Shown here: positions 16,724 to 25,186 of the stretch, one piece after another
Numbering within the stretch: position 1 is the first letter of the stretch
How the letters are laid out: each line of letters starts with the position of its first letter
Assembly (NCBI RefSeq): GCF_001440415.1
Contig: NZ_LLYA01000157.1
Coordinates: forward strand, 31,476 to 95,475
Length of the DNA stretch: 64,000 nt
Direction of reading: 5' to 3'
From: Bradyrhizobium retamae
GTDB taxonomy: Bacteria; Pseudomonadota; Alphaproteobacteria; Rhizobiales; Xanthobacteraceae
Position numbers and translations under genes: made by a program
The notes under the pieces: generated by a model
The model's database searches: none
Seen by the model: only the letters and a program-made list of their open reading frames with translations
Told to the model about the DNA's origin: nothing

Positions 16724-17718
16724 GCCCGCCCTTTGTCGATGTGAGGAATTTGCGCCGCGTGTTCGACGTCTCAAAGCCGTGGCTCAACCGCGTGCTGGAA
16801 GGCGGCCGTCCCGAATTCCTGAAAGCCGTCGACGGCGTGACGTTCGACATCAGGAAGGGCGAGACTTTTGCTCTCGTCGGGGAATCCGGCTCGGGAAAGA
16901 CCACCGTGGCACGTATGGTCGTGGGACTTCTGCCGCCGACTTCGGGCGAAGTCATCATCGACCACGTCTCGATGACGAATGCCAGGCAGGCGCAGGCACG
17001 GCAGCGGCTGCGCCGCCGGATCCAGATGATTTTTCAGGACCCCTACGCGAGCCTCAATCCCCGCTTCCGGGTCGATGCCATCGTCTCCGAGCCTATCCGC
17101 GCCTTCGACCTGATCCAGGGCGAGCGCGATATCCGCCTGCGCGTCGGCGAATTGTTGAATCTCGTGGGCCTGCATCCCGACGACGGGCTAAAATATCCGC
17201 ATGAATTCTCCGGCGGGCAGCGCCAGCGCATCGCGATTGCTCGCGCGCTGGCGTCAAATGCCGAATTCATTGTTTGCGACGAGCCGACCTCGGCGCTCGA
17301 TGTCTCGGTGCAGGCACAGATCCTCAATCTGATGCGCGACCTGCAGGACAAATTCGGCCTGACCTATCTCCTCATCAGCCATAACCTCGCCGTGGTCCGC
17401 CACATGGCGACGCGCATCGGCGTGATGTATCTCGGCCGTATTGTTGAAATCGCCGAGGGCCGCGAATTGTTCGCCAATCCGCGGATGCCCTACACCAAAA
17501 TGCTGCTCGGCGCGGTTCCTGATCTCGCGATGTCCGGCCGGCAACGCATTCCGGTCAAGGGCGAGATCCCGAATCCGATCGACCCGCCACCCGGCTGCGC
17601 CTTCAACCCGCGCTGTCCGCTCGCCTTCGATCTGTGCCGGCGGCAAGCGCCCGAGCTGATCAACGGGGTTGCCTGCCACGCCGTCAACCAACCGGTTGAG
17701 GCTGCCGCCGCGGTATGA
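16720..17718 (+). CDS. Peptide ABC transporter ATPase, DppF-like (332 aa)
   Basis: Second ATPase of the first peptide transporter. An N-terminal extension (RRVFDVSKPWLNRVLEGG) typical of DppF/OppF precedes Walker A GESGSGKT; the signature is FSGGQRQRI and Walker B is FIVCDEPTSALDV, with the C-terminal PPGCAFNPRCPLAFDLC segment. It starts in an ATGA overlap with the upstream ATPase. It ends the first operon segment; 202 bases with two hairpins separate it from the gamma-glutamyltransferase gene. Confidence 0.93.
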   Translation: MSPPFVDVRNLRRVFDVSKPWLNRVLEGGRPEFLKAVDGVTFDIRKGETFALVGESGSGKTTVARMVVGLLPPTSGEVIIDHVSMTNARQAQARQRLRRRIQMIFQDPYASLNPRFRVDAIVSEPIRAFDLIQGERDIRLRVGELLNLVGLHPDDGLKYPHEFSGGQRQRIAIARALASNAEFIVCDEPTSALDVSVQAQILNLMRDLQDKFGLTYLLISHNLAVVRHMATRIGVMYLGRIVEIAEGRELFANPRMPYTKMLLGAVPDLAMSGRQRIPVKGEIPNPIDPPPGCAFNPRCPLAFDLCRRQAPELINGVACHAVNQPVEAAAAV

Positions 17719-17797
17719 TCACGGAGATGGGTGCAATGCGTGGCATCCCAGCAGTTGGCATCCAGCCTCGCCTGTGGTCAAGTGCGCGCACTAGAGC

Positions 17798-17820
17798 ATG
17801 CTTCAACTGAGTTGAAGCAT
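17798..17820. repeat. Perfect 10-bp inverted repeat (ATGCTTCAAC)
   Basis: Arms ATGCTTCAAC (17798-17807) and GTTGAAGCAT (17811-17820) flank TGA. It lies 23 bases upstream of a second, larger hairpin; both begin with GAGCATG. No T-tract follows, so it is a repeat or RNA-processing element rather than a plain terminator. Confidence 0.8.
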
Positions 17821-17843
17821 CCTCGTCGATCATCTTCTTGTTT

Positions 17844-17892
17844 GAGCATGATCTTTTCGGAAAACCGGTGTCCACTTTTCCGGATCATGCTC
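17844..17892. repeat. Composite palindromic element GAGCATGATC...GATCATGCTC
   Basis: Outer arms GAGCATGATC (17844-17853) and GATCATGCTC (17883-17892) enclose inner arms CGGAAAA (17858-17864) and TTTTCCG (17876-17882) with loop CCGGTGTCCAC. This is an intergenic repeat form I associate with Bradyrhizobium and related rhizobia. It lies just upstream of the gamma-glutamyltransferase start. Confidence 0.8.
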
Positions 17893-17920
17893 CAGGATAC
17901 CAGCACGGCATTGGATTCCA

Positions 17921-19726
17921 ATGAGCAACATCAATCCTGATCCGTTCACCACGAGGCCGGAGATCGAAGGCACCTTCGGTGTCGTGACCTCGACGCACTG
18001 GATCGCGACCGCCGTCGGCATGAGCATTCTGGAAAAAGGCGGCAACGCATTCGATGCCGGCGTTGCCACGGCCTTCACGCTGCAGGTGGTGGAGCCGCAC
18101 CTGAACGGTCCCGGCGGCGACGTGCCGATCATCGTGCATGATACCAGGCGCGGCCGCACCGAGGTGATCTGCGGCCAGGGTCCGGCGCCCGCGAAGGCAA
18201 CCATTGCGCACTACAAGAGCGAAGGGCTAGAGATGGTGCCCGGCACCGGGCTCCTCGCGGCGTGCGTGCCCGGCACGTTCGAATCCTGGATGCTGCTCTT
18301 GCGCGATTACGGCACGATGCGGCTGCGCGATGTACTGGAGCCCGCGATCGCCTACGCCCGCGACGGCTACCCGCTGGTCGAGCGCGCTTCCGCAACGATC
18401 CAGGTGGTCGAGCAGTTGTTCAGGAAGCACTGGACGACATCGGCAGCGGTCTACCTGCCGAACAACGAAGTGCCAAAACCCGGCACGCTGTTCACCAACA
18501 AGCAACTCTCCGAAACCTACGCCCGCATCCTTAAAGAGGCCGAGAGCGCAGGCGGCGACCGCATCGCACAGATCGAGCGCGCGCGAAAGTCCTGGTCGCA
18601 GGGTTTTGTGGCGGAAGCGATCGACAAGTTCTGCCGCACGCAGGAAGTGATGGACGTCAGCGGCTCACCGCATCGCGGCGTGCTAAGTGGCGACGACATG
18701 GCACGCTGGCAGCCGACCGTCGAGGCGCCGCTGACCTATGATTACGGCCGCTATACCGTCTGCAAGCCCGGCGTCTGGAGCCAGGGCCCGGTGATGCTGC
18801 AGCAACTCGCCCTGCTCAAGGGATTTGAGCTCGACGGGCTCGATCCTGCAGGGTCCGACTTCATCCATCTGCAGATCGAATGCGCGAAGCTCGCCTTCGC
18901 CGATCGCGAGAAGTTTTATGGCGACCCGAAATTTACCGAAATCCCGATCGCAACGCTGTTGTCGGACGCCTACAATGACGAGCGCCGCAAGCTGATCTCT
19001 GGGGATAAGGCCTCGCTCGATTTCATCCCCGGCTCGGTCGAAGGTTTCGGGTCGATCGTCAAGCTGCGCCGTGCGGAAGGCCATCGCGAGGCGGTCGGCG
19101 CCATGGGGGCGGGCGAGCCGACCGTCGGCCGGTTCGGCGAGGTGCGCGGCGACACCGTGCATTTCGACATCATCGACCAAGCCGGCAACATGGTCTCGGC
19201 GACGCCGTCCGGCGGCTGGCTGCAATCCTCGCCGGTCATTCCCGAACTCGGCTTCTGCCTCGGCAGTCGCGCGCAGATGTTCTGGCTGGAGGAAGATCAC
19301 CCGGCAGCACTTGCGCCCGGCAAGCGCCCGCGCACCACGCTCTCGCCCACCATGGCGCTGCGCGACGGCGAGCCGTACATGGCCTGGGGATCGCCCGGCG
19401 GCGACCAGCAGGATCAATGGACCACGCAGTTCTTCCTGCGGCATGTCCACGCCAAACTGAACCTGCAGGAAGCGATCGACGCGCCAGCCTGGCACTCCGA
19501 ACATTTTCCGATTTCGTTCTGGCCGCGCACCGCGCGTCCCGGCGTGCTCGTGCTCGAAAGCCGCGTACCGAACGCGACTATCGACACGCTGAAGAGCCGC
19601 GGCCATGTCGTCGAGGTCGGTCCCGAATGGTCGGAAGGCCGGTTCACCGCGGCCTCCAGAGTTGGCCGCCGCCGTCGCGCCGCCGCCAATCCGAGGGGCA
19701 TGCAGGGTTACGCAGCGGGCCGATAG
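17921..19726 (+). CDS. ggt: Gamma-glutamyltransferase family protein without a signal peptide (601 aa)
   Basis: Ntn-hydrolase-fold enzyme that cleaves or transfers gamma-glutamyl groups, as on glutathione. It has the N-terminal GGNAFDAGVATAFTLQVVEP block, and the autoprocessing/catalytic threonine is in GDTVHFDIID (Thr412), where the usual TTH reads TVH. The downstream GSPGGD motif is also present. No hydrophobic signal peptide is visible at the start (MSNINPDPFTTRPEIEGTFG), whereas classical bacterial enzymes are periplasmic, so this one is probably cytosolic. Placed between two peptide importers, it probably cleaves substrates after uptake. Relatives act as acylases on other amides, so the substrate is open. 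Confidence 0.88.
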   Translation: MSNINPDPFTTRPEIEGTFGVVTSTHWIATAVGMSILEKGGNAFDAGVATAFTLQVVEPHLNGPGGDVPIIVHDTRRGRTEVICGQGPAPAKATIAHYKSEGLEMVPGTGLLAACVPGTFESWMLLLRDYGTMRLRDVLEPAIAYARDGYPLVERASATIQVVEQLFRKHWTTSAAVYLPNNEVPKPGTLFTNKQLSETYARILKEAESAGGDRIAQIERARKSWSQGFVAEAIDKFCRTQEVMDVSGSPHRGVLSGDDMARWQPTVEAPLTYDYGRYTVCKPGVWSQGPVMLQQLALLKGFELDGLDPAGSDFIHLQIECAKLAFADREKFYGDPKFTEIPIATLLSDAYNDERRKLISGDKASLDFIPGSVEGFGSIVKLRRAEGHREAVGAMGAGEPTVGRFGEVRGDTVHFDIIDQAGNMVSATPSGGWLQSSPVIPELGFCLGSRAQMFWLEEDHPAALAPGKRPRTTLSPTMALRDGEPYMAWGSPGGDQQDQWTTQFFLRHVHAKLNLQEAIDAPAWHSEHFPISFWPRTARPGVLVLESRVPNATIDTLKSRGHVVEVGPEWSEGRFTAASRVGRRRRAAANPRGMQGYAAGR

Positions 19727-19738
19727 AGGCGACTTGAG

Positions 19739-20449
19739 ATGACCTGGTCGATCATTGCCCGTGATTTCTCAACCGGCCAGATCGGTATCGCGGTCGCGAC
19801 CAGGTTTTTTGCGGTCGGCGCCCGCGTGCCTCATATCGCGCCCGGCGTCGGCGGCATCGCGACGCAGGCGCTGGTCAATCCCTATTACGGCATTGACGGC
19901 GTGAAGCTGCTACGCGAAGGCCGCAGCCCCCGCGAGGTGGTGGACATTCTGCTCGTTACCGACGATGGGCACGAGGCCCGCCAACTTCATGTCATGGATA
20001 TCAAGGGCCGCATCGCAGCGCATACCGGCCGTGAATGCATCGACTGGTGTGGGCATATCCAGGGTGACGGCTTCTCCCTCGCCGGCAACATGCTGGCGGG
20101 CGCGGCCGTGCTCGATGACACGGCGAAAGCCTTTGTCGCCAATGCCAGCCTGCCCTTTGCGCAGCGACTGATCGTAGCGATGAAGGCCGGCGAAGCCGCC
20201 GGCGGCGACAAGCGCGGCAAGCAATCGGCGGCGCTGTTGATCCACGGCGAAGAAGAATGGTCCGATCTCGACCTGCGTGTCGACGACCATACCGATCCGT
20301 TGGCCGAACTTGAACGTCTCGAACAGGTGAGCCGCGAGCGCTGGGTGCATTTCCGCCCCTTCCTGCCGACGCGCAAGAATCCGGCGGGGATCACCGACCG
20401 CATGGTCATCGATGCCCGCATCGAAGCGGCGACGGCGCGCAAGGCATGA
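19739..20449 (+). CDS. DUF1028 family protein, predicted Ntn-hydrolase fold (236 aa)
   Basis: Begins MTWSIIARDFSTGQIGIAVA and has GAGVPHI-like (GARVPHIAPGVGG) and GFSLAGNMLAG segments, all typical of DUF1028. The family is often described as Ntn-hydrolase-like, but its reaction is not established to my knowledge. The gene starts 12 bases after the ggt stop and overlaps the next ATPase gene (ATGA at 20446), so it is part of the transporter operon. An amidase or peptidase step acting with the gamma-glutamyltransferase is a sensible hypothesis. Confidence 0.85.
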   Translation: MTWSIIARDFSTGQIGIAVATRFFAVGARVPHIAPGVGGIATQALVNPYYGIDGVKLLREGRSPREVVDILLVTDDGHEARQLHVMDIKGRIAAHTGRECIDWCGHIQGDGFSLAGNMLAGAAVLDDTAKAFVANASLPFAQRLIVAMKAGEAAGGDKRGKQSAALLIHGEEEWSDLDLRVDDHTDPLAELERLEQVSRERWVHFRPFLPTRKNPAGITDRMVIDARIEAATARKA

Positions 20450-21435
20450 CCGCGAGCCCGCTGATCGAAATCGAGGGCCTGCGCGTGGTCTTCCACGGCG
20501 ATGATGGCCGCACCACGCACGCGGTCGACGGTGTCGATCTCAGCGTGGCCAATGGCGCGACGCTTGGCCTCGTCGGCGAATCCGGCTGCGGCAAGAGCGT
20601 GACCTCGCTCGCCGTCATGGGATTATTGCCAAGGCGTTCCGCTGAGGTGTCGGGTTCGATCCGTTTCGACGGTTTTGATCTCCTCGACATTCCCGACGAT
20701 ACGCTGCGCGATCTGCGCGGCAATCGGCTCGCGATGATCTTTCAGGAGCCGATGACTTCGCTCAATCCGAGCTTCACCATCGGCGACCAGATCATCGAGA
20801 CCATCCTGCGCCATCGCGGCGGGTCGCGGCGGCAAGCGCGCGAGCGCGCGATCGAGCTGCTGCGGCGGGTGCACATCCCATCGCCCGAGAAACGTGTCGA
20901 CGAATATCCGCACAAGCTGTCCGGCGGCATGCGCCAGCGTGTGATGATCGCGATGGCGCTGGCCTGCGACCCGCGCCTTTTGATCGCGGACGAGCCGACC
21001 ACCGCGCTCGACGTCACGCTGCAGGCGCAGATCCTCGATCTGATGCGCGAGCTGAAGGCCGCCAGCGGCGCCGCGATCATCCTGATCACGCACGATCTCG
21101 GCGTGGTCGCCGAAGTCTGCGACGAGGTTGCGGTGATGTATGCCGGCGAGATCGTCGAACGCGCGCCGGTCGACGAACTCTTTGCCAGCCCGCAGCATCC
21201 CTACACCGTCGGCCTGCTCGGCTCGATCCCACGGCTCGGCCGCCGCACGGCGCATCTGGCGACGATCGAGGGCATGGTGCCGAACATGACGACCCCGCCA
21301 GCCGGCTGCCGCTTCGCCGCGCGCTGTCCGTTCGTCATTGAGGCCTGCGTCGCCGCACCGCCGCCGCTTGCGATGGTGAGCGCGGGTCATGCCTCGCGCT
21401 GCATCCGCGCGCCGCTGGAGCTTCTGGTATCATGA
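20446..21435 (+). CDS. Peptide ABC transporter ATPase, DppD-like, second set (329 aa)
   Basis: Walker A is GESGCGKS, the signature LSGGMRQRV, Walker B LLIADEPTTALDV, and the C-terminal segment PPAGCRFAARCPFVIEAC marks the oligopeptide-transporter subgroup. It overlaps both neighbours by four bases. It belongs to the second complete peptide transporter in the region, whose ATPases come first and whose receptor and permeases follow, the opposite order to the first set. Confidence 0.93.
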   Translation: MTASPLIEIEGLRVVFHGDDGRTTHAVDGVDLSVANGATLGLVGESGCGKSVTSLAVMGLLPRRSAEVSGSIRFDGFDLLDIPDDTLRDLRGNRLAMIFQEPMTSLNPSFTIGDQIIETILRHRGGSRRQARERAIELLRRVHIPSPEKRVDEYPHKLSGGMRQRVMIAMALACDPRLLIADEPTTALDVTLQAQILDLMRELKAASGAAIILITHDLGVVAEVCDEVAVMYAGEIVERAPVDELFASPQHPYTVGLLGSIPRLGRRTAHLATIEGMVPNMTTPPAGCRFAARCPFVIEACVAAPPPLAMVSAGHASRCIRAPLELLVS

Positions 21436-22541
21436 CCGTGCTACTCGAAGTCGACGGGTTAGTGAAACATTTCGTCGCCGCGCGGTCGGTATTCGGCCGG
21501 CCCACGGCCTACGTAAAGGCAGTCGACGGCGTCAGCTTCACGGTCGAGGCCGGCAAGACGCTGGCGCTGGTCGGCGAGTCCGGTTGCGGCAAGTCCACCG
21601 TCAGCCGGCTGGTGCTGCGGCTGATCGAGCCGGATGCGGGCAACGTTCGCTTCGAGGGCCGCGACCTCGGCGCGCTCAGCGCCAACGAATTGCGCGCCTT
21701 CCGCCGGGATGCGCAGATCATTTTCCAGGATCCCTATGCGTCGCTCAACCCGCGCATGACGGTGAGCCAGATCCTGAGCGAGCCGCTGGCGCTGCACGAT
21801 CTGGTGCCGGCCCCGCGCCGCCGCGAACGGGTCGAAGAGCTGTTGCGGCTGGTCGGGCTCGAGCCGCGCTTTGCCAGCCGCTATCCGCACGAATTTTCCG
21901 GCGGCCAGCGCCAGCGCATCGCGATTGCGCGGGCGTTGGCGGTAGAGCCGAAACTGATCATCTGCGACGAGCCGGTCTCCGCGCTCGACGTCTCGATCCG
22001 CTCGCAAATCCTCAATCTGCTGCGCGACCTGCAGGACCGGCTCGGCCTCGCCTACATCTTCGTCTCCCACGATCTGGCGGTCGTGAAGCACATCGCCGAC
22101 CGCGTCGCCGTGATGAATCTTGGCGGTATCGTCGAGACGGCGGACGCCGAAGCGCTGTTCGCCGCGCCCCGGCATCCCTATAGCCGTGCGCTACTGTCGG
22201 CGATTCCCGTGCCCAAACCGCAGGCCCGGCGCGGCCGCATCGTGCTGGAAGGCGAGATGCCGAGCGCACTCAATCCGCCCTCCGGCTGCCGTTTTCATAC
22301 CCGCTGCCCTTACGTCATCGAGCGCTGCCGCACCGAAATTCCGCCCCTGCTCGCCGACGGCACGGGACACGCGACGGCGTGTCACCGCACCGCCGAATTG
22401 CCGTCGCCCGGGGCCATCGTTCCCGCCGATGGCGGATTTTCGCCGGTGCTGGAAAAATTGGTCGCCGCCTTCAGCGGTGGCACGGAAGGTGCAGGTCGCG
22501 TCGGGGTTGATGTATCAGGAACACGGCCAAGTGCAGTGTAA
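21432..22541 (+). CDS. Peptide ABC transporter ATPase, DppF-like, second set (369 aa)
   Basis: N-terminal DppF-type extension (VKHFVAARSVFGRPTAYVKA), Walker A GESGCGKS, signature FSGGQRQRI and Walker B LIICDEPVSALDV. The C-terminal cysteine segment PPSGCRFHTRCPYVIERC is followed by a tail of about 60 residues that is longer than in the first set (332 aa). The stop codon lies inside an 18-bp tandem duplication, so the last residues may have changed recently. Confidence 0.92.
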   Translation: MTVLLEVDGLVKHFVAARSVFGRPTAYVKAVDGVSFTVEAGKTLALVGESGCGKSTVSRLVLRLIEPDAGNVRFEGRDLGALSANELRAFRRDAQIIFQDPYASLNPRMTVSQILSEPLALHDLVPAPRRRERVEELLRLVGLEPRFASRYPHEFSGGQRQRIAIARALAVEPKLIICDEPVSALDVSIRSQILNLLRDLQDRLGLAYIFVSHDLAVVKHIADRVAVMNLGGIVETADAEALFAAPRHPYSRALLSAIPVPKPQARRGRIVLEGEMPSALNPPSGCRFHTRCPYVIERCRTEIPPLLADGTGHATACHRTAELPSPGAIVPADGGFSPVLEKLVAAFSGGTEGAGRVGVDVSGTRPSAV

Positions 22542-22560
22542 TGGCCAAGTGCAGTGTAAT
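22525..22560. repeat. Perfect 18-bp tandem duplication across a stop codon
   Basis: GGCCAAGTGCAGTGTAAT occurs twice without a gap (22525-22542 and 22543-22560). The first copy contains the TAA stop of the ATPase gene; the second lies in the leader of the receptor gene that follows. Confidence 0.92.
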
Positions 22561-22581
22561 CGTGGATAAGGGGATGGCAGC

Positions 22582-24093
22582 ATGAAAATCTTTCGTTTGG
22601 CAGTCACCGCGGCGGCGCTGCTGCTGTCGCTTCCGGCAACCGTTCAGGCCCAGACCACGCTGCGCATCGGGCTCGCCGAAGACCCTGATATCCTCGACCC
22701 GACCATGGCCCGCACCTATGTCGGCCGCATCGTGTTCGCATCGTTCTGCGACAAGCTGTTCGACATCGACGAGAAGCTCAATATCGTGCCGCAGCTCGCG
22801 CTGAGCCACGAGACCTCAGCCGACGGCAAGGAAGTCACCATCAAGCTCCGGCCCGGCGTCAAGTTTCACGACGGCGAGCCGCTGGACGCCGAAGCCGCCA
22901 AATATTCGATCGAGCGCCACCTCACCATGCAGGGCTCGTTCCGCAAGCCGGAGCTGGCGAGCGTCGATCGTGTCGAGATGGTTGATCCCCTCACGATCAA
23001 ACTTAAGCTGAAGGCGCCGTTCTCACCGCTGATCGCGCAGCTCACCGATCGCGCCGGCATGATGGTCTCGCCGAAAGCCGCCAAGGAAGCCGGCGACAAG
23101 TTCGGACTCCGTCCAGTCTGCGCCGGGCCGTACAAATTCGTCGAGCGCGTTCAGCAGGACCGCATGGTGTTCGAGAAGTTTGCGGATTACTGGAACAAGG
23201 ACAATGTGTTCATCGACCGCATCGTGTTCCTGCCAATTGTGGACGCCACGGTTCGCCTCGCCAACCTGAAATCCGGCGGGCTCGACCTGATCGAGCGCGT
23301 GCTTGCCACTGACATCAAGGATGTTCGGACCGATTCACGGCTCAAACTTTCGACCGCGATCGAACTCGGCTATCAGGGTATTACGCTCAATATCGGCAAA
23401 GATAAGGCCAAGGGACCACTCAGCCAGTCCGCCAAGGTGCGCCAAGCGCTCGATCTCTCGCTCGATCGTGAAGCCATCAACCAAGTGGTGTTCAACGGCG
23501 AGTTCAAACCGGGCAATCAATGGGTCAATCCGGATCATCCCTATTACCAAAAGGCCTTTCCGCTTCGCGGACGCGACGTCGCGAAGGCCAAGGCGCTGCT
23601 GAAGGAAGCCGGCGTCGCGCCGCCGGTCAGCGTCGACCTCATGGTGCCCAAGGGTGCGGAGACCGAGGCGGTCGCACAGGTAGTGCAATCGATGGCCGCC
23701 GAATCTGGCTTCGACATGAAGATCAGGGTCACGGAATTTGCGACCTCGCTGAAGCAGGCCGAAGCTGGTGAGTACCAGGCTTTCATGCTGGCCTGGAGCG
23801 GTCGGATCGACCCGGACGGCAACTCCTATGTCTTCCAGAAGAGCGACGCGCCGCAGAATTACAGCGGCTGGTCCAATAAGGAGGCCGACAAGGCGCTCGA
23901 CGATGGCCGCCTGGCTACCGATCAGGCGCAGCGCAAGGCGATCTACGAAAAACTGGCGAAGATCGTGCTGGAGGAAAAGCCGCTGCTCTACATCTACCAC
24001 CGCCGCATCCTGATCGCGCATACGACGAAGCTCGAAGGCTACAAGCAGATGCCGGACGGGCTGGTGCGGGTGGTCGGGCTGAAGCTGAAGTGA
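22582..24093 (+). CDS. Peptide ABC transporter substrate-binding protein, second set (503 aa)
   Basis: SBP_bac_5 receptor with signal peptide MKIFRLAVTAAALLLSLP ending near VQAQT; the mature start TLRIGLAEDPDILDPTMART and the KLRPGVKFHDGEPLDAEAAKY block are family landmarks. GGGGA lies eight bases upstream of the ATG. It is only moderately similar in wording to the first receptor, so the two transporters probably have different ligands. It is followed by a 147-base gap with an inverted repeat before the permeases. Confidence 0.92.
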   Translation: MKIFRLAVTAAALLLSLPATVQAQTTLRIGLAEDPDILDPTMARTYVGRIVFASFCDKLFDIDEKLNIVPQLALSHETSADGKEVTIKLRPGVKFHDGEPLDAEAAKYSIERHLTMQGSFRKPELASVDRVEMVDPLTIKLKLKAPFSPLIAQLTDRAGMMVSPKAAKEAGDKFGLRPVCAGPYKFVERVQQDRMVFEKFADYWNKDNVFIDRIVFLPIVDATVRLANLKSGGLDLIERVLATDIKDVRTDSRLKLSTAIELGYQGITLNIGKDKAKGPLSQSAKVRQALDLSLDREAINQVVFNGEFKPGNQWVNPDHPYYQKAFPLRGRDVAKAKALLKEAGVAPPVSVDLMVPKGAETEAVAQVVQSMAAESGFDMKIRVTEFATSLKQAEAGEYQAFMLAWSGRIDPDGNSYVFQKSDAPQNYSGWSNKEADKALDDGRLATDQAQRKAIYEKLAKIVLEEKPLLYIYHRRILIAHTTKLEGYKQMPDGLVRVVGLKLK

Positions 24094-24111
24094 GCGGGGC
24101 TCGCGCAGTCT

Positions 24112-24231
24112 CGTGTCCCGGACGCGTTGCAGCGCGAAGCGGTGCAACGCTGAGCCAGTACCTACCGCCTCTCTCGCATGGGTCCCGGTTCTGCAGCGCA
24201 TCGTTGCACGCTGCGCTGCGCCCGGGACACG
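24112..24231. repeat. Inverted-repeat element with CGTGTCCCGG ends
   Basis: CGTGTCCCGG (24112-24121) is matched by CCGGGACACG (24222-24231), enclosing GC-rich sequence with further inverted motifs (GCAGCGCGAAGCGG, GCAGCGCATCGTTGCACGC). It fills the gap between receptor and permease genes of the second transporter. It contains no gene and resembles Bradyrhizobium-type intergenic repeats. Confidence 0.75.
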
Positions 24232-24240
24232 GATAGTGCC

Positions 24241-25182
24241 ATGCTGAACTTCCTCGCGCGGCGGATCGTCCAGCTCATCCCGACGCTGTTCTTCGTCTCG
24301 ATCCTGATCTTCTCGCTGCAGCAATTGTTACCGGGTGATCCGGCGCTGGTGATGGCCGGCGAGGAACGCGATCCTGATGTGATCGCGCAGATCCGCGAAC
24401 AGTACCGGCTCGATCAGCCGGTGCCGGTGCAATATGTCTACTGGGTCAAGGGCGTGCTGTCGGGCGATTTCGGCGAGTCGATTCGCAACAAGGTGCCGGT
24501 GCGCGAATTGATCGCCCAAAAGCTGCCGGTGACGATGCAGCTTGCGTCGATGGCGATCGTGATCGCTTTCCTGATCGGCATTCCGGCCGGAATCATATCG
24601 GCGGTCAAGAAAGGCACGGCCTGGGACTATGGCGCCAATTTCTTTGCGCTGTGGGGAATCTCGACGCCGAACTTCTGGCTCGGCATCATGCTGATCTTCC
24701 TGTTCTCGATCCAGCTCGGCTGGCTGCCGGCATCGGGCTATGTGCCGCTGACCGAAAACTGGCGCGCCAGCATCGCCTCCACCATCATGCCGGCCTTCGT
24801 GCTCGGCAACGCCATCGCTGCGATCCTGATGCGGCACACCCGCAGCGCCATGCTGCAGGTGCTGGAAAGCGATTACGTCCGCACCGCCCGCGCCAAGGGG
24901 CTTCTCGAGCGCTCGGTCATTCTCAAGCACGCCATGCGCAACGCGCTGACGCCGGTGATCACGCTCGGCGCGCTCGAGCTGGGCACGCTGTTGTCGGGTG
25001 CGGTGCTGACGGAGCAGATCTTCTCGATTCCCGGTTTCGGCAAGCTGATCGTCGATGCGGTCTTCAACCGCGACTATGCGGTCGTGCAAGGTGTCGTGCT
25101 GACCACGGCGACGATCTACATCACGCTCAATCTCATTGCCGATATCGCCTATGTCCTCGTCAATCCTAGGCTGAGGGCTTAA
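24241..25182 (+). CDS. Peptide ABC transporter permease, DppB-like, second set (313 aa)
   Basis: Inner-membrane permease beginning MLNFLARRIVQLIPTLFFVS, with the QLLPGDPALVMAGEE block, REQYRLDQPVPVQY, and EAA loop LESDYVRTARAKGLLERSV. ATG 24241 gives a normal DppB length; the open frame extends upstream only through the repeat element. It is four bases from the next permease gene. Confidence 0.92.
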   Translation: MLNFLARRIVQLIPTLFFVSILIFSLQQLLPGDPALVMAGEERDPDVIAQIREQYRLDQPVPVQYVYWVKGVLSGDFGESIRNKVPVRELIAQKLPVTMQLASMAIVIAFLIGIPAGIISAVKKGTAWDYGANFFALWGISTPNFWLGIMLIFLFSIQLGWLPASGYVPLTENWRASIASTIMPAFVLGNAIAAILMRHTRSAMLQVLESDYVRTARAKGLLERSVILKHAMRNALTPVITLGALELGTLLSGAVLTEQIFSIPGFGKLIVDAVFNRDYAVVQGVVLTTATIYITLNLIADIAYVLVNPRLRA

Positions 25183-25186
25183 AGCC

